In this document: positions 25,604 through 33,590 of the stretch, one piece after another
Layout of the letters: every line of letters begins with the position of its first letter
How positions within the stretch are numbered: position 1 is the first letter of the stretch
Source of the DNA: Acetobacterium sp965140355
Lineage (GTDB): Bacteria > Bacillota > Clostridia > Eubacteriales > Eubacteriaceae
Reading direction: 5' to 3'
DNA: 64,000 nt
Assembly (NCBI GenBank): GCA_965140355.1
Contig: OZ223192.1
Span: 124,001 to 188,000 of the forward strand
Program-made: the position numbers and the translations under genes
Notes under the pieces: generated by a model
Seen by the model: the letters and a program-made list of their open reading frames with translations, nothing else
Told to the model about the DNA's origin: nothing
The model's database searches: none

Positions 25604-25652
25604 GCTTGATTCAAGCCCGGAGACTGTTATTAAAATGTCCTTGAATTCAAGG
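25604..25652. repeat. Two related palindromes downstream of the HD-GYP gene
   Basis: GCTTGATTCAAGC (25604-25616) and the perfect 14-bp palindrome CCTTGAATTCAAGG (25639-25652) share a TTGA(A)TTCAA core and lie 22 bases apart. They sit between the HD-GYP stop and the pot promoter and could be operator sites. Confidence 0.5.
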
Positions 25653-25679
25653 TTTTGTACGGTGGCGGACTTAACCGTT

Positions 25680-26747
25680 TTATAAAACAGCGGTGATTGT
25701 AATGTTTAAATAATTCCGGTCACTGAGATTGATCTCATAGGGGGGGATATCTTCGCCATCTTTTTTAAAGATCCGCACCATTGGACGCATGGAGAAATCT
25801 TCATAATTTTCGATAATGATACCGGTTAAGCAATTGCTCAGCTCGACGGTGGTGCCAATTGGATAAGGTGCGATTTTTCGGATGAAGATATCAACAAGAT
25901 CCGGATCAAAAAGAGTGTGAGCTGAACCCATAATATATTCAATGACTTCCGAAGGAATAATTGCCTTACGATATGGTCGATTAGAAGTCATAGCATCATA
26001 AACATCGGCAATGGAAATGATTCGTCCATACAATGAAATTTGATCTTCTTTTAAATTATTGGGATAGCCGCCGCCACAAAATTTTTCATGATGGTCCAGA
26101 ATACCGATGCGGGCAGACATGCTAATATTCGATACTTTTTTAATATAATCATAACCCAATGTAGAATGATTTTGCATTTCATTAGATTCCTCTTCGGAGA
26201 GCAGCCCTTCTTTGCAAAGAATCTCTTTTTTGACAAACACTTTACCGATATCGTGCAGCATCGCACCTAAGCCTAAATCGCACAACTGTTCTCGACGTAA
26301 ACCTAAAGCGGTTCCTAATACGATCGATAAAACCGCAACATTGACAGAATGAAAATACGTATAGTCGTCAAAAACTTTTAGATCGACCATATTGATAACG
26401 ATATTGCTATTTTGAAGAATTTCATCGACAATTGATTCAATCTGCTTTTGCATATGATTGAAAGTTTGTTTTTTTATAGGACCTTTTTTTTCGGAAGTAA
26501 TAAAAACCTCTTTGACACATTTAACAGTTTCAGCACGGACACTATCATTGATAATATTGATAATTTGAATATCTTTAGAAAGGTCGTCTTCAACATAGAC
26601 CCCATTGTAATTCAGTTTTGCAATTCGTTCGATATAATCTTCAGTGAGAATAGTATCTTTGGCAAGAATTAATTCGCCTCGTTCACCCCAAAGATTATTT
26701 CCTAACATCATTCCTCCGCGCAGGCAAAATGTTGGTACATATCTCAT
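25680..26747 (-). CDS. HD-GYP domain phosphodiesterase
   Basis: Likely degrades c-di-GMP (or a related cyclic dinucleotide). The 355 residues have an N-terminal region of about 110 without a recognised domain, then an HD-GYP domain with HSVNVAVLS, MLHDIGK (the HD pair), DHHEKFCGGGYP (HHE and GYP motifs) and IADVYDAMTSNRPYR. No membrane helix, so cytoplasmic. ATG 26747 follows GGGAGGAAAAGCC. It stands alone with its own promoter and faces away from the hydrogenase-sensor cluster. Confidence 0.9.
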   Translation of the reverse strand: MRYVPTFCLRGGMMLGNNLWGERGELILAKDTILTEDYIERIAKLNYNGVYVEDDLSKDIQIINIINDSVRAETVKCVKEVFITSEKKGPIKKQTFNHMQKQIESIVDEILQNSNIVINMVDLKVFDDYTYFHSVNVAVLSIVLGTALGLRREQLCDLGLGAMLHDIGKVFVKKEILCKEGLLSEEESNEMQNHSTLGYDYIKKVSNISMSARIGILDHHEKFCGGGYPNNLKEDQISLYGRIISIADVYDAMTSNRPYRKAIIPSEVIEYIMGSAHTLFDPDLVDIFIRKIAPYPIGTTVELSNCLTGIIIENYEDFSMRPMVRIFKKDGEDIPPYEINLSDRNYLNITITAVL

Positions 26748-26798
26748 GGCTTTTCCTCCCGACAAAATTACCTTTAGAAAGGCTGGACTTAAGTATTT

Positions 26799-26828
26799 AT
26801 TATACCTAAGAAGTACTTATTTTTGCAA
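26799..26828 (-). promoter_or_regulatory. Promoter of the HD-GYP gene
   Basis: On the minus strand TTGCAA (26828-26823), 18 bases, TATAAT (26804-26799), about 50 bases before the start codon. Confidence 0.65.
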
Positions 26829-27168
26829 TCAAAATTTAGATATATTTAGTTGGCAAGAGTGTTGGCCGAATAATTAAAGATCAATATGATTTTATTTCGA
26901 TAATAATATAATTAAAACTGATTAATGGCGATAAACGCATTGATAATCAGAGTGGCGGTCGGGTTAAAATTAACTATTGGTTCAGCTAAAGCGATGAACA
27001 TCATAATCATGTCTTAAAGTAAAGGAACGAGTGATCAAAGCAACCGTGAAAAGGATCGAAAAACGTTGAAACAGGAGTTCTTTTTACCCAAATCTTAACG
27101 TTTTTTTTAGTTTTATTTTAAGTGGATTTTCAATAAAAGTCATTTACCACGATATTTTTGCTTAAACG

Positions 27169-27197
27169 TTGACAGACAAAAAAACTGGTGATACCAT
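27169..27197 (+). promoter_or_regulatory. Promoter of the hydrogenase-sensor cluster
   Basis: TTGACA (27169-27174), 17 bases, TACCAT (27192-27197), 34 bases before the first gene. Confidence 0.7.
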
Positions 27198-27231
27198 GAA
27201 GCCATTAGAATAGTTTAAAGAGGAAGATGCG

Positions 27232-27474
27232 ATGAAGATAATAAAGATATGTGTTGGCAGTTCGTGTCATGTTAAGGGATCATATAAGGTGGTACGAGCA
27301 TTTGATCAAATCATTAAAGAACGGCATCTGGAGAGCGATATTGAGTTAGTTGGATCATTTTGCATGGGAAAATGTACTGATGGCATAGCGGTTGAATGTG
27401 ATGACATTATTTATAGCGTTTCACTTGAGAATGTGGAAGAAATATTCGAAAAAATTTGGGAGGAAAACAATTGA
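27232..27474 (+). CDS. Thioredoxin-like [2Fe-2S] ferredoxin (NuoE-like)
   Basis: An 80-residue protein with the thioredoxin-like ferredoxin fold. It has CVGSSC near the start (Cys7, Cys12) and GSFCMGKC (Cys44, Cys48), the four-Cys pattern of the NuoE/HydC C-terminal domain that binds [2Fe-2S]. It lacks the N-terminal helical part of NuoE. It overlaps the start of the sensory hydrogenase gene by 4 bases (TTGA), so the two are co-translated. It probably carries electrons to or from that protein; the partner is inferred from position. Confidence 0.85.
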   Translation: MKIIKICVGSSCHVKGSYKVVRAFDQIIKERHLESDIELVGSFCMGKCTDGIAVECDDIIYSVSLENVEEIFEKIWEENN

Positions 27475-29174
27475 GCATTATCAATTTTTCAAAAGAAAAA
27501 TGTCGAAATTGTTATAAATGTATTCGAAATTGTCCAGTAAAAGCGATTAAGCTAAAGGATAAGCATGCTCAAATTATTCAATCGATGTGTATTGGATGCG
27601 GCATTTGTATTGCAACTTGCCCCCACAATGCGAAACAAATTCATAGCGATGTCGAGACGATTAAGAAGTGGCTAAAAACCGAGACGGTGATTTTAAGTTT
27701 ATCCGCTGTTTTTCCAACCGTGTATTATTTAGATCATCCGCGACAATATTTGGGAATCCTTCGAGAACTGGGTTTTACAATTATCGAAGAAACATCGATC
27801 GGAGCCGATGCTGTGGCCGCGGCTTATACCAAAGAATATGAGAGTGATCAAAAATTTGTTATCTCCTCATCCTGTGCAGGGATCAAAAATCTGATTGAAA
27901 TATATTATCCTCAATACTTATCGTCATTAAGTCGGCAAGTTTCGCCGATGATTGCTCATGGCAAAATTTTGCGTCAAAAATATCCGGATGCAAAAATTGT
28001 TTATGCCGGCTCATGTTTGGCCAAAAAAATGGAAGTTAATGACGCTGAGGTTCGCGGGATCATTGACGGAGTTTTGACCTTCGACGAAATTGACACATGG
28101 ATGAAAGAAGAACAGATTATACCGAATAAAATGCCGGTACAAGCGTTTGATGCGATCGGTACGAATATGGGTCGGCTTTATCCGGTAATCGGTGGGTTAG
28201 CCAAAAACAGTGTTGAGAATTTAGACGGAAGTCGAAAAATCCTCAGAATTAATGGTGTTAAAAACTGTATGCAATTTTTAGATGAAGCGCATCAACTGGA
28301 CAAGAAATATTGGATTGAAATGAATACCTGTGATGAAGGTTGTGCTAATGGGCCTGGTAATTTACATAGTGCTCTTTCTAAATATGAAAAGGTCGAAATG
28401 CTACAGTCTTATATTGATATGAACAGTAACAAGCCAGCCACTGAAAATATTTTTGACGTTGATACAAAACGTTCATTTAATAAGCGTCCGGTTCATCATT
28501 TGGGCGAGGTTCCTGAGGCTGAACTGGAGAAAATACTTAATCAAATGTCTAAGTTCAGCGAACGGGATGAGCTAAATTGCAGTACCTGTGGTTATGAAAC
28601 CTGCCGGGATAAAGCTAGAGCCGTTTATTGGAACATGGCGGAATTGGATATGTGTTTGCCGTTAATGTCCAGTAAAAGTGAAGCTATTTCAAATTCAATT
28701 ATTACAACCACGCCTAATGCCATTGCGGTGTTGGATAAAAAGTTTCGTATTATTGAATTTAATAGCGCGGCAGAACGTCTCTTTAACGTCAAGCGTGAAG
28801 ATGTGATGCATTATAACTTCGAGGATGCCTTGGATTATAATCCGTTTAAGAAATTAAAGAATAATAGACCTTTTATTTATACCGGAAAAGGACATTACGA
28901 ACGAGAAAACAGAATTTTCATGGAAATCCTGACGTATATCCCTGAACAGGAATTGTATATGGGTCTTTTTATCGATATTACCAAGCAGCAAAAACAGGAG
29001 CGGGATTTTCTAAAAATGCAAGAAGAAACCTTAAGTATGGCCCAACATGTCATCGACAAACAAATGCGGGTTGCTCATGAAATCGCTGGACTATTGGGAG
29101 AAACGACCGCTGAAACAAAAGTGACTTTAACAAAGCTTCAGAAAGTTGTCGCCAGTCGGGAGGTGGAACTTTAA
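27471..29174 (+). CDS. hydS: Sensory [FeFe]-hydrogenase-like protein (HydS type) with PAS domain
   Basis: Probable H2/redox sensor rather than a metabolic hydrogenase. Order (567 residues): two [4Fe-4S] motifs (Cys11/14/17/21 and 40/43/46/50), H-cluster domain (about 65-300), a CxxC-type [4Fe-4S] domain (Cys370, 373, 378, 395), PAS (about 405-505) and a C-terminal helix. H-cluster ligands remain: Cys135 (SSSCAG), Cys182 (GSCLAKKME), Cys287 and Cys291 (CDEGC). The preceding residue, normally the proton-transfer Cys of TSCCP, is Ser134, and Met of MPC is Gly. Start TTG 27471, 7 bases after GGGAGG. The stop overlaps the SpoIIE phosphatase start. Confidence 0.88.
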   Translation: MSIINFSKEKCRNCYKCIRNCPVKAIKLKDKHAQIIQSMCIGCGICIATCPHNAKQIHSDVETIKKWLKTETVILSLSAVFPTVYYLDHPRQYLGILRELGFTIIEETSIGADAVAAAYTKEYESDQKFVISSSCAGIKNLIEIYYPQYLSSLSRQVSPMIAHGKILRQKYPDAKIVYAGSCLAKKMEVNDAEVRGIIDGVLTFDEIDTWMKEEQIIPNKMPVQAFDAIGTNMGRLYPVIGGLAKNSVENLDGSRKILRINGVKNCMQFLDEAHQLDKKYWIEMNTCDEGCANGPGNLHSALSKYEKVEMLQSYIDMNSNKPATENIFDVDTKRSFNKRPVHHLGEVPEAELEKILNQMSKFSERDELNCSTCGYETCRDKARAVYWNMAELDMCLPLMSSKSEAISNSIITTTPNAIAVLDKKFRIIEFNSAAERLFNVKREDVMHYNFEDALDYNPFKKLKNNRPFIYTGKGHYERENRIFMEILTYIPEQELYMGLFIDITKQQKQERDFLKMQEETLSMAQHVIDKQMRVAHEIAGLLGETTAETKVTLTKLQKVVASREVEL

Positions 29175-30337
29175 TGTCTTTATTTATGGATATCGCCAAT
29201 GACAGTGTCAATAAGGTCCATGAAGAACTTTGTGGTGATAATGTTGAAGTTCGGATTAATGACGAGAGTATCATTGTTGTTTTGGCTGATGGCTTGGGAA
29301 GCGGGGTGAAGGCGAATATTCTGGCGACATTGACATCGACCATTGCGGCAACGATGCTGGAAGAAAAAATGGGAATTATGGACGTGTTAGAAACCTTGGA
29401 AGCAACGCTGCCAAAATGTAGTGTTCGTAAACTAGCTTATTCAACGTTTACGATTGTTCAGGTTTTTCGAAACCAGAGCGTCTATATTCTTGAATTTGAT
29501 AATCCACCACTGGTATTTATCCGTGATGGTGAGATTATTGAATTGGATCGAAAAGAAATTGAATTTCAGGGAAAATATGTTTTTGAGACGACCATGGAAA
29601 TCGAACAAGGCGATATCATGGCTTTCTTTAGTGATGGTGTGATTCATGCGGGAATTGGTAATCTTTTAAATTTTGGATGGCAATGGGAAGAGGCGGCAGA
29701 TTACATCTTGGCGCGATCCTATGAAAACAAAAAGGCTAAGGAGATTTCAATGGCTTTGATCGATGTTTGTTATAATCTTTATGGTGAGGAACCAGGAGAC
29801 GATACCACCGTGGCAGTGATTAAGGCTGAAGAACGTAAATACGTAACACTGTTTTCGGGTCCGCCTTTAGATCCGGAAAAAGATGTTGAAATTAAACGAT
29901 TGCTCAAAAAAGGAAGAGGTAAAAAAGTTGTTTGCGGCGGTACCGCCGCCAATATCGTCGCCAGAGAATTTGGAGAAGAAATGGTGATTGATTTTAAAAC
30001 TATGTCGGATCGGGTGCCACCGATCGGCCGGATAAAAGGCATTGATTTAGTGACGGAAGGGGTACTTACACTCCAGGAAACCAATCGTCTCTGCGATGAT
30101 TATAGTAACAATCTCTGTGGTCAGGAAGTTTTTCATGAGCAGAACGGGGCATCGATGCTGGCTAATATACTGATTAATGAGTGTACCACCATTGATTTAA
30201 TCATCGGTAATTCGATTAATCCAGCTCACCAAAATCCTGATTTTCCTGAAGAACTTACGACAAAATGGCGAGTAACCCAAAAACTTATCGATAGGTTACG
30301 TTCTTTCAATAAGGATGTTAATATTATTTATGTATAG
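29174..30337 (+). CDS. SpoIIE-type PP2C protein phosphatase
   Basis: Predicted Ser/Thr phosphatase acting downstream of the sensory hydrogenase. In its 387 residues the PP2C/SpoIIE core (about 10-215) shows VLADGLGSGVKAN, AFFSDGVIHAG and GDDTTVAVIK, which include the metal-binding Asp residues. A further C-terminal region of about 165 residues (VTLFSGPPLDPEKDVEIKRL, VVCGGTAANIVAREFG) is also found in such hydrogenase-linked phosphatases; its role is unknown to me. ATG 29174 shares a base with the hydS stop (TAATG). The target phosphoprotein is not encoded nearby. Confidence 0.87.
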   Translation: MSLFMDIANDSVNKVHEELCGDNVEVRINDESIIVVLADGLGSGVKANILATLTSTIAATMLEEKMGIMDVLETLEATLPKCSVRKLAYSTFTIVQVFRNQSVYILEFDNPPLVFIRDGEIIELDRKEIEFQGKYVFETTMEIEQGDIMAFFSDGVIHAGIGNLLNFGWQWEEAADYILARSYENKKAKEISMALIDVCYNLYGEEPGDDTTVAVIKAEERKYVTLFSGPPLDPEKDVEIKRLLKKGRGKKVVCGGTAANIVAREFGEEMVIDFKTMSDRVPPIGRIKGIDLVTEGVLTLQETNRLCDDYSNNLCGQEVFHEQNGASMLANILINECTTIDLIIGNSINPAHQNPDFPEELTTKWRVTQKLIDRLRSFNKDVNIIYV

Positions 30338-30348
30338 TTTAGATAAAA

Positions 30349-30384
30349 AGAAAAGAAACACCCAAATTGGTGTGTTTCTTTTCT
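30349..30384 (+). terminator. Terminator of the hydrogenase-sensor cluster
   Basis: AGAAAAGAAACAC (30349-30361) pairs with GTGTTTCTTTTCT (30372-30384); T-rich right arm. It closes the three-gene operon. The following 190 bases to the end of upp show no gene. Confidence 0.8.
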
Positions 30385-30575
30385 AAATATAATATGCTTT
30401 GAGGAGAAAAGCTATAGAATATAGATACCCTAAATAATTTATTCAAACGCAAATATTTAAATTAATTATATTTTTATTCATAAAAAAGGTCAGTAAATGA
30501 AAGTAAGAACTCATAGTACTGAAATTTTGGTGTTAAAAAATTAGAAACGAGAATTAATTTATTTAAACTGAAAAT

Positions 30576-31205
30576 TTATTTTGTTCCGAAAAGTCGATCA
30601 CCAGCATCACCTAAGCCGGGGACAATATAAGCATGGTCGTTTAAATGATCATCGATAGCAGCACAGAAAATAGGAATATCCGGGTAGGCGGTGGTAACGG
30701 CTTTTAGTCCTTCGGGACAAGCAAGAATATGAACAACTTTAATGTTAGGGCAGTTGGCTTCTTTCAAAAGGCGAATAGTATGAATCACCGAAACACCGGT
30801 GGCAAGCATCGGATCAACGATAATAGCTTCTCTTTCAGCAATGTCAGAAGGTAATTTTTTGTAATATTCGATAGCCTGAAGGGTTTCGGGATCGCGATAA
30901 AGTCCGATATGACCAATTTTGGCCTTGGGGATAATATTGGTGAAACCTTCAACCATACCCAGACCTGCTCGCAATATTGGGACAATAACGACATCTTTTT
31001 CGGCTAATACTTTTTGGGTTGTTTTACAAATAGGTGTTTCAATGTCAATTTCTTTAAGGGGAAAATGTTTGGTAACTTCCCAGGCCATTAGACTGGAAAG
31101 TTCTTTTACCAATTCTCGAAACTCACGAGAAGGGGTTTCCATCTTTCGCAGATGGGTTAATTTGTGGATGACAAGTGGATGATCCACTATGGTTACATTT
31201 TGCAT
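30576..31205 (-). CDS. upp: Uracil phosphoribosyltransferase
   Basis: Salvages uracil to UMP with PRPP. 209 residues, the usual length. PRPP-binding motif AIIVDPMLATGVSVIHTI, the N-terminal HPLVIHKLTHLR and PILRAGLGMVEG blocks, and the C-terminal IVPGLGDAGDRLFGTK are all present. ATG 31205 follows AAGGAGATTACCC. Single gene divergent from glutaredoxin. Confidence 0.97.
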   Translation of the reverse strand: MQNVTIVDHPLVIHKLTHLRKMETPSREFRELVKELSSLMAWEVTKHFPLKEIDIETPICKTTQKVLAEKDVVIVPILRAGLGMVEGFTNIIPKAKIGHIGLYRDPETLQAIEYYKKLPSDIAEREAIIVDPMLATGVSVIHTIRLLKEANCPNIKVVHILACPEGLKAVTTAYPDIPIFCAAIDDHLNDHAYIVPGLGDAGDRLFGTK

Positions 31206-31285
31206 GGGTAATCTCCTTTTGATAGTTAATAGTTTAATAATACGATAATTAACAAAATAATTCTACAATAATTTAAGATTATTTG

Positions 31286-31313
31286 TTGACAGTTAAGAAA
31301 TAAGGGTTAAAAT
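31286..31313 (+). promoter_or_regulatory. Promoter of the glutaredoxin-ydbC pair
   Basis: TTGACA (31286-31291), 16 bases, TAAAAT (31308-31313), about 60 bases before the glutaredoxin start. Confidence 0.65.
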
Positions 31314-31375
31314 GAGATAATACAATTAAGTCATGAGTAACAATTAAAAGTCGAAAAGGAAGGTGACCTTTAAAA

Positions 31376-31624
31376 ATGAAAAAAATAAAATTATATACTT
31401 GGGCCCACTGTCCATATTGTAGAGCCGCAAAACAACTTTTAGATGATAAGGGGTTAACGTATACTGAAATTGACATTTACAATGACGCTCAAACACGTCG
31501 TCAACTGCAGCAACAGACCAATCATTATACTGTCCCATTTGTTTTTATTGGTGAGACATTTATTGGAGGTTTTTCTGATCTAAAAGAAATCGAGTTTAGT
31601 GGTAAGCTTGATGAGTTATTATAA
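31376..31624 (+). CDS. Glutaredoxin (GrxC-like)
   Basis: An 82-residue thiol oxidoreductase with the active site CPYC (residues 12-15), the cis-Pro motif YTVPFVFIG and the GGFSDL turn. Small size, CPYC and the lack of extra domains make it a classical dithiol glutaredoxin. It may use a thioredoxin reductase-like partner, since glutathione is uncommon in such anaerobes (inference). Followed 12 bp later by the YdbC-like gene. Confidence 0.92.
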   Translation: MKKIKLYTWAHCPYCRAAKQLLDDKGLTYTEIDIYNDAQTRRQLQQQTNHYTVPFVFIGETFIGGFSDLKEIEFSGKLDELL

Positions 31625-31636
31625 AGTGAGGTTAAC

Positions 31637-31855
31637 ATGGCAATTACGTTTAAAGTTGTAGAAGAAATTGGTGTCCTCAGTGAGCTACCAAACGGATGGC
31701 AGAAAGAATTGAATTTAGTTAGTTGGAATGAACGTGATCCTAAATATGATCTAAGAGATTGGAACGCTGATCATGAAAAAATGCGTAAAGGAATAACGTT
31801 GACAGCCGATGAACTAGCTCAATTACGGGATATCCTTAATGGTATGGAGTTATAA
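31637..31855 (+). CDS. YdbC/PC4-family ssDNA-binding protein
   Basis: A 72-residue protein of the YdbC family (PC4-like fold; members bind single-stranded DNA). Typical pieces are FKVVEEIGVLSE near the start, WNERDPKYDLRDWNADHEKMRKGITLT and the C-terminal helix ELAQLRDILNGM. It probably works in replication, repair or transcription. SD GTGAGG, ATG 31637, co-transcribed with glutaredoxin; the terminator follows at 32008. Confidence 0.85.
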   Translation: MAITFKVVEEIGVLSELPNGWQKELNLVSWNERDPKYDLRDWNADHEKMRKGITLTADELAQLRDILNGMEL

Positions 31856-32007
31856 AATTAAGAACAGGACTGGCGCAATAATTATGCAGTTGAGAAACGC
31901 GTTTGTCATTTGAATAGTTAATTTTTGGTTTGTCTTGAAAATTGTGTGAATGCTTCAGCACTAATGTGTTTAATAAAATTGATGCTATTTTGATTGGATA
32001 CAGTTTG

Positions 32008-32043
32008 AGTGTATCTCACCAGCTGGTGGGATACACTTTTTTG
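32008..32043 (+). terminator. Terminator after ydbC-like gene
   Basis: AGTGTATC-T-CACC (32008-32020) pairs with GGTG-G-GATACACT (32025-32037) around AGCT, followed by T. It lies between the plus-strand pair and the convergent mog gene. Confidence 0.88.
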
Positions 32044-32066
32044 CTGCAATTTTGTTTTTTTTTGGT

Positions 32067-32570
32067 TTATTTAAGCGGTTCGGCACAATTGGCCGAGCCC
32101 GAGCTCAAAAGCATCTCTAAACCGTGATCAAGAGCCGGTAGGATGGCTTCCAGGTTTTCTTTGACCGCTTTAGGACTGCCGGGGAGGTTGATGATCAGGG
32201 TTTGTTTTCTAATCCCGGCGGTGCTTCGGCTGAGCATCGCTTTTGGGGTAATCTGGAGACTGTGATAACGCATGGCTTCAGGAATGCCCGGGGTCATGCG
32301 TTCACAGACTGCGATGGTCGCTTCAGGCGTCCAGTCCCGTTGCGAAAATCCGGTGCCGCCGGTCGTCAAGATCAGATCGAGATGGTCATCGTCAGCCCAA
32401 GTAATGAGATTTTTTTTAATGGTTTCCAGATCATCGGGTAAAATAATTGTTTTTACAATCTGATAAAGATTGGTGGTTGATAACATTGTTTGAATCATTG
32501 GGCCGCTTTTGTCTTCACGCTGACCTTTAGAACCTTTATCGCTTAAGGTCATTATTCCAGTTCGATACAT
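32067..32570 (-). CDS. mog: Molybdopterin adenylyltransferase (MogA/MoaB family)
   Basis: Adenylates molybdopterin before metal insertion. 167 residues with the family signatures LTTGGTGFSQRDWTPEAT and NLPGSPKAVKENLEAILPALDHGLEML. ATG 32570 follows AAGGAG; the longer in-frame start has none. Downstream of a thiF-like gene on the minus strand, divergent from moaA-moaC-MOSC, so these genes form one molybdenum/tungsten cofactor locus. The C-terminus runs to 32067 just beyond the convergent terminator. Confidence 0.92.
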   Translation of the reverse strand: MYRTGIMTLSDKGSKGQREDKSGPMIQTMLSTTNLYQIVKTIILPDDLETIKKNLITWADDDHLDLILTTGGTGFSQRDWTPEATIAVCERMTPGIPEAMRYHSLQITPKAMLSRSTAGIRKQTLIINLPGSPKAVKENLEAILPALDHGLEMLLSSGSANCAEPLK

Positions 32571-32580
32571 AGCTTTCTCC

Positions 32581-33255
32581 TTAAATATTAAATGTGAAAA
32601 AATCATTGGTTATTAAGTCAATATACAAAAGTTTGTTACGTAGAATTTCGGTTTTACCGGTAATTACTTTTAGGGCTTCAGAAACTTGTAATGAGGCGGC
32701 TAAAGCCGGAGTAAAGGAGGGATTGCCTAATGATTTAGAGTCATACTCTTTTTCTCCGGAATAAAGGCGGGAAAGCGTGTCGTCTTCAGGGAAGACGGTG
32801 GTCACCTGGGCAAACCAGCCACCGATAGCACCATGAACCAAGGGGATGTTTTTTTGTTTGCACAATGTTTGGACGATCATTCGAGTAGAAACGTTGTCAA
32901 GGGCATCAATAACGAGATTAGCATTGCCGATTAAAAGCGCCCCGTTATCTTCATTTAGAAAAGCATGGTGGTAAGTGGTGTTGATTTCTTTATTAATCAG
33001 TTTAACGCGAGTCGCCGCCGCTTTTGCTTTTGAAGTGCCAAGATTTTCTTCGGTGGAAAAAATTTGCCGATTTTGGTTGGATTCTTCAAAAACATCGCCG
33101 TCAACCATTGTTAGCGAGCCAATTCCGATGCGAGCGAGCATTTCAATGAGATAACCGCCCAAACCGCCACAACCAACGACACAAATGGAAGCATTTTGAA
33201 TGAGGTTAAAATCTTCTTGAGAAAAAGCCGGAAAATTGCGTTCATAACGTGACAT
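32581..33255 (-). CDS. ThiF/MoeB/HesA-type activating enzyme
   Basis: An E1-like enzyme that would adenylate the C-terminus of a ubiquitin-like sulfur carrier. 224 residues with the nucleotide-binding VVGCGGLGGYLIEMLARIG, the Arg motif DGDVFEESNQNRQ and ALDNVSTR. It lacks the CxxC zinc pairs and the crossover-loop Cys seen in MoeB/ThiF, and the following loop reads RLYSGEKEYDSKSLGNPSF. That makes it closer to HesA-like short forms. ATG 33255 follows AAAGGAAGGG. Its neighbours point to molybdopterin synthesis, but no moaD or moaE carrier is seen here. Confidence 0.85.
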   Translation of the reverse strand: MSRYERNFPAFSQEDFNLIQNASICVVGCGGLGGYLIEMLARIGIGSLTMVDGDVFEESNQNRQIFSTEENLGTSKAKAAATRVKLINKEINTTYHHAFLNEDNGALLIGNANLVIDALDNVSTRMIVQTLCKQKNIPLVHGAIGGWFAQVTTVFPEDDTLSRLYSGEKEYDSKSLGNPSFTPALAASLQVSEALKVITGKTEILRNKLLYIDLITNDFFTFNI

Positions 33256-33590
33256 AAAATCCCTTCCTTTTAGTACAGTATAATCGATTAATTGCACAAA
33301 TTAAAATCAACAAACAAATATTTCGATTTAATATTGAACATAAAGTTCATTGTACTTTTGCAATTATCTGTATAGTATAACAATTATCAATGAATAATTA
33401 AAGTCGGTAATCGATATTGTTTTTTTTACTCGGAATCGTTAGAATAGAAACATCTTCAAAAATTTGTAAAATATGAAATTTTCTAAGTTAAGGTGATAAA
33501 ATAAGATTTTATTCCCGTTGGGGATGGATTACAAAACCCAGAAGTAGAGATAAAACCCTAGCAAACATAAAGGGAGAAAGCAGGAAACAG
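33256..33590. other. 335-bp divergent region before moaA
   Basis: No gene seen. It contains the small inverted repeat TGAAC-ATAAA-GTTCA (about 33334-33348), which could be an operator, and a weak plus-strand promoter (TTGTAC, 17 bases, TAGTAT). A leader of about 200 bases precedes moaA; I looked for the conserved blocks of the Moco riboswitch and could not identify them. Confidence 0.4.

Larger units (their letters stand above)
26748..27231. other. 484-bp divergent intergenic region, no gene seen
   Basis: Separates the minus-strand HD-GYP gene from the plus-strand hydrogenase-sensor cluster. It holds a promoter for each side. An inverted pair AAAAACGTT (27058-27066) and AACGTTTTT (about 27097-27105) encloses 30 bases and is followed by more T; it could be an orphan terminator. 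No coding frame is supported. Confidence 0.55.
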
